Below are positions 41,339 through 49,327 of a stretch of 64,000 nt of DNA, in pieces. The DNA lies in contig NZ_BNBC01000016.1 in assembly GCF_014654675.1 (NCBI RefSeq), positions 62,001 through 126,000 on the forward strand, given 5' to 3'. Origin of the DNA: Streptomyces spiralis (GTDB lineage Bacteria > Actinomycetota > Actinomycetes > Streptomycetales > Streptomycetaceae). The notes under the pieces are model-generated. The model ran no database searches. It worked only from the letters and a program-made list of their open reading frames with translations, and was not told where the DNA came from. The position numbers and the translations under genes are program-made. How positions within the stretch are numbered: the stretch's first letter is position 1; each line of letters begins with the position of its first letter.

Positions 41339-42436
41339 ATGTTGGAGACATCGGCCGATCCCCTCCGGGCCGACCTCGCCCCGGAAGAGTTCATCCGCGC
41401 CGCGATGCAGTGGCACTTCTCCCCGGAGACCGGTTCCCCGTACTGGGTGAAGAAGGCCGCGGAACTGGCCTTCGACCCCCTGACGGACATCCGTTCCTGG
41501 GAGGACCTCGACCTCTTCCCCGATGTCGGCGAGGAGTGGCGGGACATCCCCGTGGACGATCTGGTCCCGGCCGGCACCCTCCGGGACGCCTGGGAGTTCC
41601 AGGTGTTCGACAGCGGCGGCACCACGGGACGGCCCAAGCGCATCGTGGAGGCGCACTCCCGCCGCAACGGCGTCCTGTGGGTGAGCGAGGTCCTCGCCGA
41701 GCACGGCGTCCCCGGTGAGGGCGACGGCCACTGGCTCCACCTGGGCCCGACCGGACCGCACATCGTGGGCCGCTCCGTCGGGCTGCTGGCCCGGCTGCGC
41801 CGTACGTTCTGCCACTACATCGACTTCGACCCGCGCTGGGTGAAGGGCAGTGTCAAGGCGGGACGGACCGACGAGGCCGCCCGCTACGTCCGGCACATCC
41901 TGGCGCAGGCGGAGGACGTGCTGGCCACCCAGCCGGTCTCGGTGCTCTTCGCCACGCCGCCGGTGCTGGAGGCCCTGGCCGCCGACGAGAAGCTGCTGGA
42001 CCTGGTCCAGCGGAAGGTGCGCGGGATCATCTGGGCCGGCACCAGCGTGAGCCCGGAGACGCTGCGCGTGCTGGAGGAGGAGGTCTTCCCGGACGCCGCG
42101 GTGGTGGGCCTGTACGGCAACACCATGATGGGCATAGCCCCGCAGCGCCCGAGGAGCGCCGCCGACGAGGGGGGCTGCGTCTTCGTGCCGTTCCACCCCT
42201 TCAGCCACGTCAGGGTCGTCGACCCCGAGGACACCACGACCGAGGTGGGCTACGGCGAGCGCGGACAGGCCAGGATCAGCCTGGTCTCCCGCGACCTGCT
42301 GCTGCCCTGGACGCTGGAGCGCGACGCGGTGCTGCGCATCGCGCCCACGAGCGCCTACCCGCAGGACGGTCTGGCCGACATCCGGCCGTTGACCGCGGAG
42401 GGCGGCGGCACCGCCGTCGTGGAAGGGGTGTACTGA
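41339..42436 (+). CDS. EhpF/PaaK-like aryl-acid adenylating enzyme
   Basis: A 365-residue AMP-forming ligase of the phenylacetate-CoA ligase group, shortened at the C-terminus as in EhpF-type enzymes of phenazine modification. The P-loop is DSGGTTGRPKRI, followed by GLYGNTMMGIAP (A5-like) and RDLLLPWTLERDAVLR. The normal C-terminal lid with its catalytic Lys is missing, so it probably makes an acyl-adenylate for a following reduction, amidation or sulfur transfer instead of a CoA ester. Ribosome-binding site GGAGGAG. Its substrate is probably a chorismate-derived aromatic acid (inference from neighbours). Confidence 0.75.
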   Translation: MLETSADPLRADLAPEEFIRAAMQWHFSPETGSPYWVKKAAELAFDPLTDIRSWEDLDLFPDVGEEWRDIPVDDLVPAGTLRDAWEFQVFDSGGTTGRPKRIVEAHSRRNGVLWVSEVLAEHGVPGEGDGHWLHLGPTGPHIVGRSVGLLARLRRTFCHYIDFDPRWVKGSVKAGRTDEAARYVRHILAQAEDVLATQPVSVLFATPPVLEALAADEKLLDLVQRKVRGIIWAGTSVSPETLRVLEEEVFPDAAVVGLYGNTMMGIAPQRPRSAADEGGCVFVPFHPFSHVRVVDPEDTTTEVGYGERGQARISLVSRDLLLPWTLERDAVLRIAPTSAYPQDGLADIRPLTAEGGGTAVVEGVY

Positions 42437-42438
42437 CC

Positions 42439-43938
42439 GTGCAGACCGCTACCGCGCCGACCGCCGCGCCCGTGCGGCACCCGTCCGTGCTCGACCAGGC
42501 GGACCTCGACAGCCTGCTCGCCACCTGCCGGCGCGCCCTGGACCGGGCGCGCGCCACCCAGCGGACCGTGCTCGCCAGCTGGGCCAGGCCCCTCACGGTC
42601 ACCGACCCCCTGGCCATCTGGAGCCGCGCCCGGCGCAGTACGCCCCGCTCCTTCCTGTGGCAGTCGGCATGGGACCGCGGCAGCGTCGTCGCCATCGGGA
42701 CGGCCCGCGATCTGCGGGGCCGCGGCGAGACGCGGATGGCGTCCGTCCGCGAGACGTGGGCGGAGCTGTCCCGGAACCCGGTGACGGGCGGCACGACCGC
42801 CACCACGCCGCTGCCGGGGGCCGACGGCCCCCTCGCCATCGGCGGGTTCGCGTTCAGCCCGGACAGCACGCCGGAGACCCGACGGCTCCCCGACGCGCTG
42901 TTGTGGGTGCCGTCCCTGCAACTGCGCAGCGCCCTGCCCGAGCCCGGCGTCGCGGACCGTGCCCACCCGGCCGAACTGCGGCTCAACGCCGTACTGATGC
43001 ACGACAGCGACCCCGAGCAGCTGGCCGAGTCGCTCGCCCAGCTCGCCGACCGCTGTCTCCGTACCGCCGGTCCCCCGCGGCGGCAGCCGTCGGCCCCGGC
43101 GGCTCGTACGCACACCAGCGTCGAGCTGCCGGGCGCCGACGACTGGAAGGGACTGGTCCGCCGGGCGACCGGCCGGATACGCGACGGCGTCTTCGAGAAG
43201 CTGGTGCTGGCCCGCGAACTCCGTGTGACCGCGTCCACGCCGTTCGACGTCCCCGCCACCGTCGGGCGACTGCGCGAGGCCAACCCCGGCACCACCGTCT
43301 TCGCGGTCGACCACGAGGAGTACACCTTCCTCGGCGCCACCCCGGAGTACCTGGTGCGCGTCGACGACCGCACCGTGCACGCGCTGGGACTGGCCGGCAC
43401 CGCCCCCCGCGGAGCCACGCCCGAGGAGGACGAGGCGCTGGAACGCGAACTGGTCGCCAGCCCCAAGATCCAGCACGAGCACGACGTCGTGGTCCAGATG
43501 CTCCGGAACGCCTTCCACGACTCCTGCGCCGACGTGGAGATCCAGACCCCGCCCCGCGTGGTCAAGCTCACCAACGTCCAGCACCTGTCCACCGACGTCC
43601 GGGGCCGCCTGGCGCCCGGCTCCGAGGCGGGCGTCCTGGACTTCGTCGAGCTGCTGCACCCCACGCCGGCGCTGGGCGGCCATCCCCGCCAGGAGTCGCT
43701 GAGCTGGCTCTCCGACAACGAGGGCTTCGACCGCGGCTGGTACGCGGGGGTGGTCGGCTGGGCGGCCCCCGCCGGTGAGGGCCAGTTCGCGGTCGCCATC
43801 CGCTCCGCCCTGCTCGACGGCTCCTCCGCCTCGCTGTTCGCCGGCTGCGGTCTGGTGGCCGACTCCGACCCCGAGGCCGAGTACGCGGAGACCTGCGCGA
43901 AGCTGCGCCCCATGATGTCCGCCCTGGGAATCGAGTGA
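42439..43938 (+). CDS. Isochorismate synthase
   Basis: A 499-residue chorismate-utilising enzyme of the MenF/EntC/DhbC type. The general-base Lys lies in FEKLVLAREL, followed by TTVFAVDHEEYTFLGATPEYLV, GLAGTAPRG, SPKIQHEHDVVVQML, VQHLSTDVRG, HPTPALGGHPR and the Mg/carboxylate motif GCGLVADSDPEAEYAET. The pattern favours isochorismate synthase over anthranilate or aminodeoxychorismate enzymes, and there is no glutamine amidotransferase domain. No isochorismatase, pyruvate lyase or SEPHCHC synthase is in the window, so the next step is not obvious. GTG 42439; its stop overlaps the larE start. Confidence 0.9.
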   Translation: MQTATAPTAAPVRHPSVLDQADLDSLLATCRRALDRARATQRTVLASWARPLTVTDPLAIWSRARRSTPRSFLWQSAWDRGSVVAIGTARDLRGRGETRMASVRETWAELSRNPVTGGTTATTPLPGADGPLAIGGFAFSPDSTPETRRLPDALLWVPSLQLRSALPEPGVADRAHPAELRLNAVLMHDSDPEQLAESLAQLADRCLRTAGPPRRQPSAPAARTHTSVELPGADDWKGLVRRATGRIRDGVFEKLVLARELRVTASTPFDVPATVGRLREANPGTTVFAVDHEEYTFLGATPEYLVRVDDRTVHALGLAGTAPRGATPEEDEALERELVASPKIQHEHDVVVQMLRNAFHDSCADVEIQTPPRVVKLTNVQHLSTDVRGRLAPGSEAGVLDFVELLHPTPALGGHPRQESLSWLSDNEGFDRGWYAGVVGWAAPAGEGQFAVAIRSALLDGSSASLFAGCGLVADSDPEAEYAETCAKLRPMMSALGIE

Positions 43939-44813
43939 CCCGCATGCCCCTGCAGACATCGCCGGCGGGCACTCCGCCGCACTTCGGTGACGTACCCGCA
44001 CGGCGGCTCGACGACCTCCACCGGCGGCTGCTCGAACTGGACTCCCTGGTGGTGGCGTTCTCCGGGGGCGCGGACTCCACGCTGCTGCTGGCGGCGGCGC
44101 TCCGCGCGCTCGGCCCTGACCGGGTGCTCGCCGCCACGGGGGACTCGGCGAGCCTGCCGGGCCGGGAGCGCGACGCGGTGCAAGAGATCGCCGGCGCGCT
44201 CGGCGCCCGGCACGCCTTCGTCGCCACCGGCGAGCTCCAGGTCGCGGGATACCGCGAGAACTCGCGCTCCCGCTGCTGGTACTGCAAGAACGAACTGACC
44301 GGGCGACTGCTGACGGTGGCGGCCGACGAGGGCCTCGCCCATGTCGCGACCGGCACCAACGCCGACGATCTGACCGACCCGTTCCGGCCCGGCATCCGCG
44401 CGGCCGCGCAGCGGGGTGTGGTCACCCCGCTGGCCGACGCGGGCCTGACCAAGGACCAGGTACGGGCGGCGAGCCACGCCTGGGGACTGCCGACCTGGGA
44501 CAAGCCGGCATCGCCGTGCCTGTCCAGCCGCGTCGCCTACGGCCTGACCGTCACCCGGGAGCGGCTCGCCCGTGTCGAGGCCGCCGAGAACGCGCTGCGG
44601 GAGGTGCTCAGCCGGGCCGGGATCGGCACCTACGACCTGCGGGTCCGCGACCTCGGTGAGCGGGCCCTCGTCCAGGTCGACGCCCCGGCCGTGCCCGCCG
44701 TCACGTCCTGCGCCCAGGCGCTGAACGCCGTCCGGGCGGCCGGGTTCGCCTCCGTGGAGGTCGACCCGCGCGGGTTCCGCTCCGGTTCCCTCAACGACAG
44801 CGCCGAGGGGTGA
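43935..44813 (+). CDS. larE: LarE sulfur transferase for nickel-pincer nucleotide
   Basis: PP-loop ATP pyrophosphatase that adenylates the pyridine carboxylates made by LarB and converts them to thiocarboxylates. 292 residues. ATP motif AFSGGADSTLLL (about 41-52). Key cysteine Cys195 in PASPCLSSRVAYG matches the sulfur-donating Cys176 of L. plantarum LarE. In addition there is a CxxC (Cys114, Cys117 in SRCWYCKNEL); such three-Cys LarE proteins are reported to hold a [4Fe-4S] cluster and act catalytically instead of sacrificing their own cysteine. GTG 43935 overlaps the previous stop (GTGA). Confidence 0.92.
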   Translation: MTRMPLQTSPAGTPPHFGDVPARRLDDLHRRLLELDSLVVAFSGGADSTLLLAAALRALGPDRVLAATGDSASLPGRERDAVQEIAGALGARHAFVATGELQVAGYRENSRSRCWYCKNELTGRLLTVAADEGLAHVATGTNADDLTDPFRPGIRAAAQRGVVTPLADAGLTKDQVRAASHAWGLPTWDKPASPCLSSRVAYGLTVTRERLARVEAAENALREVLSRAGIGTYDLRVRDLGERALVQVDAPAVPAVTSCAQALNAVRAAGFASVEVDPRGFRSGSLNDSAEG

Positions 44814-44816
44814 GCC

Positions 44817-45671
44817 ATGGACCGCGAGGAGGTACGGGACCTGCTGCACCGCGTGTCCGCGGGCACGAGCGGCGTCGAGGAGGCCCTGGGGGAGCTGGTG
44901 GCCGGCCCCCTGGCCGGCCGCGGCGACGGCGACGGGATCAAGGACCTCGGCTTCGCCCGCCTGGACACCCACCGGGCTCTGCGCACCGGTGATCCCGAGG
45001 TGGTCTACGGCGCCGGCAAGAAGACCGCCCACATCGTCACCCTGCTCCAGGAGCTCGTCCGCCAGCCCGGCCGGCGCACCGCCCTGGCGACGCGCCTGTC
45101 CGACGAGGCCCTGGACGCGGTGTCCCGGGTCTTCGCCGGCGACGCGGGCAGCGACGTGCCGACCGGCGTGCGGACCGAGGTGCGGATCGACCGGGAGGCA
45201 CGCTGTGCCGCACTGGGCGAGCCCCCGTCCGCCCGGGGCAGGGTCCTGGTGGTGACGGCCGGGACGACGGACGAACCGGTGGCGCGAGAAGCAGCCTTCG
45301 TCGCACGGGAGTTCGGCTGCTCGGCGGAGCTGGTGCGGGATGTCGGAGTGGCCGGCATCCACCGGCTCCTCGCGGTGCGGGACCGGCTCGACGCCGCGGA
45401 CTGCCTCGTCGTCGTCGCGGGCATGGACGGCGCACTGCCCAGCGTGGTGTCCGGGCTCGTCGCCGTGCCCGTCGTCGCGGTCCCGACCAGCGTCGGATAC
45501 GGCGCCTGTTTCGGCGGCGTCGCCCCGCTGCTCACCATGCTCAACTCCTGTGGCCCGGGCGTGCTGGTCTGCAACATCGACAACGGGTTCGGAGCCGCCG
45601 TCGCGGCGGCCCGGATGACACGTCGGATGGTGCGCCGGGACACCGGCCGGCCGATCCCGGTGGGCTCATGA
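44817..45671 (+). CDS. larB: LarB pyridinium carboxylase
   Basis: LarB carboxylates nicotinic acid adenine dinucleotide at C5 and hydrolyses the phosphoanhydride, giving pyridinium-3,5-dicarboxylate mononucleotide. 284 residues. The N-terminal part (DLGFARLDTHRALRTGDPEVVYGAGKK) is the LarB-specific region; the C-terminal half is a PurE-like domain (VVTAGTTDEPVAREAAFVA, DCLVVVAGMDGALPSVVSGL, PVVAVPTSVGYGACFGGVAPLLTMLNSC). Three bases separate it from larE, and its stop overlaps the larC ATG, so the trio is translationally coupled. Confidence 0.94.
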   Translation: MDREEVRDLLHRVSAGTSGVEEALGELVAGPLAGRGDGDGIKDLGFARLDTHRALRTGDPEVVYGAGKKTAHIVTLLQELVRQPGRRTALATRLSDEALDAVSRVFAGDAGSDVPTGVRTEVRIDREARCAALGEPPSARGRVLVVTAGTTDEPVAREAAFVAREFGCSAELVRDVGVAGIHRLLAVRDRLDAADCLVVVAGMDGALPSVVSGLVAVPVVAVPTSVGYGACFGGVAPLLTMLNSCGPGVLVCNIDNGFGAAVAAARMTRRMVRRDTGRPIPVGS

Positions 45672-46888
45672 ACACACCCGTCTCCGCCTGGTTCGACTGC
45701 TCCTCGGGGGTGGCCGGCGACATGCTGCTGGGCGCCCTGCTCGACGCGGGAGCCACCCTGGACACGGTCGGCCGGGCCGTCGACGCGGTCGCTCCCGGCA
45801 GCATCCGGGTCCGCGCCGAGCAGGTCCGGCGCTGCGGCCTGTCCGCGACACAGGTGCACGTCGACGCCGACCCCGGCCCGCCGCACCGCACCTGGCACGC
45901 GATCCGCACGATGCTGGCGCGGGCCGCACTCCCCGAGGCGGTACGGGAACGGGCCCACTCGGTGTTCCTGCGGCTGGCCCGCGCCGAGGCCGCCGCGCAC
46001 GGCATCGCCGTCGACGACGTCCACTTCCACGAGGTCGGCGCCCTGGACGCGATCGCGGACGTGGTGGGCGTCTGCGCCGCCGTGCACGAACTGGGCATCA
46101 CCGACGCCGCTGCCACACCGGTGACACTGGGCAGCGGGCGGGCGCGCAGCGACCATGGCCGGATCCCCGTCCCGGCGCCCGCCGTCCTCAGGCTCCTGAC
46201 CGGCTCCGGCGCACCGGCCCGGTCCGGTGGGCTCCCGTACGAGATGGCCACCCCGACCGGTGTGGCACTCCTGCTGACGCTGTGCGGCGAGTGGGGCGGC
46301 ATGCCCGAACTCCGGCTGGTCGCCACCGGGGCCGGCGCGGGCACACGCGACCTCGAGGACGTCCCGAACGTCGTCCGGGTCGTCCTCGGAACCACCCCGC
46401 GGGCCGATGCCCCGGCCGTGGCGCAGGCGGTGGTCGTCGACGCCAACGTCGACGACCTCGACCCGCGCATCTGGCCGCAGGTCCTGACCCGGCTGCTGGA
46501 GGCCGGCGCCTCCGACGCGTGGCTCACCCCCATCCTCATGAAGAAGGGGCGCCCCGCCCACATGCTCTCGGCGCTGTGCCCGCTCCCGGTCCTTCCCGCC
46601 GTACGGGAGACGATCACGGCCGAGACCTCCACCATCGGCACCCGCGAGCACCGGGTGGACAAGCACGAGCTGGAGCGGGAGTTCACCACCGTCGCCGTGG
46701 GCGAGGCCTCCGTCCGGGTCAAGGTCGCGCGGTACCGGCGGCGGATCGTCAACGTCCAGCCGGAGTACGAGGACGTGGTCGCGGCGGCCGAACGGCTCGG
46801 CATTCCCGTCAAGACGGCGCTGGCGAGGTCGATCGCCGCGGCCGAAGGCGCCGCGGAGAACCAGAGGTGCGACTCATGCGGAACGTGA
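45668..46888 (+). CDS. larC: LarC nickel insertase
   Basis: LarC uses CTP to insert nickel into pyridinium-3,5-bisthiocarboxylic acid mononucleotide, completing NPN. 406 residues. Diagnostic blocks: WFDCSSGVAGDMLLGALLDAG, DVHFHEVGALDAIADVVG, PVPAPAVLRLL, YEMATPTGVALL, VVVDANVDDLDPRIWPQVL and TPILMKKGRPAHMLS. It is one continuous frame, unlike the L. plantarum gene that is split into larC1/larC2 and joined by programmed frameshift. ATG 45668 overlaps the larB stop (ATGA); the 3' end overlaps the flavoprotein gene by 13 bases. Confidence 0.94.
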   Translation: MNTPVSAWFDCSSGVAGDMLLGALLDAGATLDTVGRAVDAVAPGSIRVRAEQVRRCGLSATQVHVDADPGPPHRTWHAIRTMLARAALPEAVRERAHSVFLRLARAEAAAHGIAVDDVHFHEVGALDAIADVVGVCAAVHELGITDAAATPVTLGSGRARSDHGRIPVPAPAVLRLLTGSGAPARSGGLPYEMATPTGVALLLTLCGEWGGMPELRLVATGAGAGTRDLEDVPNVVRVVLGTTPRADAPAVAQAVVVDANVDDLDPRIWPQVLTRLLEAGASDAWLTPILMKKGRPAHMLSALCPLPVLPAVRETITAETSTIGTREHRVDKHELEREFTTVAVGEASVRVKVARYRRRIVNVQPEYEDVVAAAERLGIPVKTALARSIAAAEGAAENQRCDSCGT

Positions 46889-48084
46889 TCGTCGTCGGGG
46901 GCGGGCTCGCGGGCCTGAGCGCGCTCCAGCGCCTGCGCGCGCGGGGCTACGAGGGCGGCCTGACCCTCGTGGGTGCCGAGAGCCATCCGCCGTACGACAG
47001 GCCCCCGTTGTCGAAGGCCGTCCTCGCGGGCGACACGGAGGGCATCGCCCTGCCCGCCGACTGGGAGGCCCTGCGGTGCGAGCGGCGCCTCGGCACCCGA
47101 GCCGAGGCGCTGCGCCTGCACGACGACCGTCCCGGCGGGGTCCTGGTGACCCCGGACGGGCCGCTGCCCTTCGACGGGCTGGTGATCGCCACGGGTGCGA
47201 TGCCCGTCCGGCTGCCCGGTGAGGGGCCGCAACACGTTCTGCGGACCCTGGACGACGCGGAGCGGCTGCGCGACTCGCTGCGGGCGGGCGCGCGGGTGGT
47301 GCTCGTCGGTGCCGGATGGATCGGCGCCGAAGTGGCGACCGCGGCGGCCGGGAAGGGCTGCCGGGTGACGGTCCTGGAGGCCGGTGACGCCCCGCTGGCC
47401 GGGGCGCTCGGGCCCGAACTCGGTGCGCTGACCGCCGGCTGGTACGCCGAGAGCGGCGTCGAGCTGCGCTGCGGGGTCCGGGTCGCCTCGGTGGATCCCG
47501 GCGGACTCACCCTGGCCGACGGGTCCTTCCTGCCCGCCGACGCGGTCGTGACCGGCGTCGGGGTCCGGCCGGAGGTCGGCTGGCTGGCCGGCTCCGGGCT
47601 CGAGGTCGCCGGGGGAGTCGTCGTGGACGGCTCGCTGCGCACGGCCCGGCCGGAGGTGGTGGCGGCCGGCGACTGCGCCTCCTGGTGGTCGGAGCGGTAC
47701 GGCCGCCGGCTGACGGCAGAGCACTGGGACACGGCCCTGAACGCGCCCGACGTGGCCGCCGCAGCGCTGCTCGGGCAGGAAGCGCTCTACGACCCGGTCC
47801 CGTACGTCTGGTCGGAGCAGTTCGGGCGGATGGTGCAGTACGCCGGTCATCACGCCGCCGCGGACCGGGTGGTCTTCCGGGGCACGCCCGACGGACCCGG
47901 CTGGACGGCGCTGTGGCTGAGCGGCGACCGCCTGCACGCCCTCCTGACCGTCGACCGGCCCCGGGACATGGCGCAGGGCCGCCGCCTCCTCGCCCGGGGC
48001 ACCCCCGTGGACGTCGACCTGATCACCGATCCCCGGACCGCGCTCAGCGGCGCGGTCCGGCGCGCGGCCGCACCCGCCGGGTGA
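46876..48084 (+). CDS. FAD-dependent ferredoxin/rubredoxin reductase-type oxidoreductase
   Basis: A 402-residue two-dinucleotide-binding flavoprotein: FAD motif VIVVGGGLAGLSALQRLRARG at the N-terminus, VIATGAMPVRLPGEG, NAD(P)H motif VVLVGAGWIGAEVATAAAGKG and the second FAD motif VVAAGDCASWW. The C-terminal domain (WSEQFGRMVQYAG) is typical of ferredoxin reductases serving oxygenases. It may deliver electrons to the AurF-type enzyme or the PrnB-like protein of the cluster. No ferredoxin gene is present in the window. ATG 46876 lies within the larC end. Confidence 0.88.
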   Translation: MRNVIVVGGGLAGLSALQRLRARGYEGGLTLVGAESHPPYDRPPLSKAVLAGDTEGIALPADWEALRCERRLGTRAEALRLHDDRPGGVLVTPDGPLPFDGLVIATGAMPVRLPGEGPQHVLRTLDDAERLRDSLRAGARVVLVGAGWIGAEVATAAAGKGCRVTVLEAGDAPLAGALGPELGALTAGWYAESGVELRCGVRVASVDPGGLTLADGSFLPADAVVTGVGVRPEVGWLAGSGLEVAGGVVVDGSLRTARPEVVAAGDCASWWSERYGRRLTAEHWDTALNAPDVAAAALLGQEALYDPVPYVWSEQFGRMVQYAGHHAAADRVVFRGTPDGPGWTALWLSGDRLHALLTVDRPRDMAQGRRLLARGTPVDVDLITDPRTALSGAVRRAAAPAG

Positions 48085-48171
48085 CGGGCCGTCCGGCCCG
48101 GCGGCGCCGCACGTCCCGCCCCGCCCCGCCCCGACACCGAACACGACCACCGAACAACCGAGGTGACCGAC

Positions 48172-49272
48172 ATGGCCCCTGCCTGCCCCGACATCCCCCT
48201 CGTCGTCCTCCCGGCGGACAACGCCGTGCACTGCCGCACCCGGCCCGCCGCCCCCGTCGAGGCCGCCCTCACGGCGGCCGTCGACGCGCTGAACCACCTG
48301 CACACCCGGCTGCTCGACCCGAACGGGGCGGACGACGACTCGATCCACGAGGCGCTGGACGCCGCGGTGGCCCGTGCCGGACACCTCGCCGACGAGGCCG
48401 CCACCGCCCCGATGGACACCGCGTCGCTGCGGCCGATCGTGCCCAACCACGAGTACTTCGGGGTGCGCACGGCGGACGTCGACGACACCTACCGCCGCCG
48501 GGAGATATCCACGATCATCGCCCGGACCCTCGCCGATCTGCGCGGCGCCCGACTCGACCTGAACGACCGGGCGGCCGAGGTCCGGGCGATGGTCCTGATC
48601 CTCAGGGGCCTGAGCCCGCAGGACGCTCCGCCGGCGGCCGGGCCCTCCGGTGAGGCGGTCCCGTCCGGGACGCCCTGTCATGTGGGCCGCGACGAGCTGA
48701 CCCGGTGGGTCGTCACCCATCACTTCTACTTCGTGCTCAACCTCGCGGCGGCGCACGCCGTCTCCCGGGCCGTCGCCGCGCTGGCGGATGCCGACCGCGA
48801 CACCGCGGTGACCGCCTTCCGCGAGGCCGCCGTGCTGGTCCGCGGGTTCACCGCGGCCATGATGCACTCCGGGGACATGTCGGCGGCCTGCTACGACGCC
48901 AAGGTCCGGCCGACGATGCAGCCCCCGGCCGTGCCCGTGGCGCTCACCGGCCGGACCCAGCCAGAGCACAAGGCGTTCCGCAAGGCGATGCGCAAGCTCG
49001 TCGCCGCCTCCGGCGAGCCGTTCGCCAAGGTGGCCGTCGCCGACCCCGAGCTGGCCCTCGCGCGCGACGCCCTGCTCGAGGCCGATCTGCACGACATCGA
49101 GCGCCACATCGCCATCACCGCCGCCCTCGTCGGCGACGACCAGTCGATCGTGCAGGTCGACGAGGCCGCCGAGAGCGCGATCGCGATGCTGCGCACGATG
49201 CGCCACACCAGGGCGATGGCCTACCGGGACCTGATGAGGTTCGGGGACCCCGTCGAGATCGCCGGCGCATGA
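48172..49272 (+). CDS. PrnB-like (DUF1864 / indoleamine dioxygenase-related) protein
   Basis: A 366-residue all-helical protein. Length and the patterns LRPIVPNHEYFGVRTADVDDTYRRREI, THHFYFVLNLAAAHAVS and AVLVRGFTAAMMHSGDMSAACYDAKVRPTM recall the haem-dependent PrnB family (pyrrolnitrin ring-rearranging enzyme, indoleamine dioxygenase fold), but the match is from memory and weak. If correct, it would be a haem oxygenase acting on an aromatic or tryptophan-like intermediate. ATG 48172 follows GAGGTGA; GTG 48163 is in frame. I would treat the family as tentative. Confidence 0.45.
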   Translation: MAPACPDIPLVVLPADNAVHCRTRPAAPVEAALTAAVDALNHLHTRLLDPNGADDDSIHEALDAAVARAGHLADEAATAPMDTASLRPIVPNHEYFGVRTADVDDTYRRREISTIIARTLADLRGARLDLNDRAAEVRAMVLILRGLSPQDAPPAAGPSGEAVPSGTPCHVGRDELTRWVVTHHFYFVLNLAAAHAVSRAVAALADADRDTAVTAFREAAVLVRGFTAAMMHSGDMSAACYDAKVRPTMQPPAVPVALTGRTQPEHKAFRKAMRKLVAASGEPFAKVAVADPELALARDALLEADLHDIERHIAITAALVGDDQSIVQVDEAAESAIAMLRTMRHTRAMAYRDLMRFGDPVEIAGA

Positions 49273-49327
49273 CGACCACGCCTGTCCACTCACGCGGCTT
49301 CGCCGCCCCTCAGCAACCGATGGTGGG

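Noticed and set aside
43935..44813. LarE-like gene as tRNA thiolation or GMP synthase-like enzyme
   Set aside because: The PP-loop alone is ambiguous, but SPCLSSR and the coupled larB and larC genes make LarE clear.
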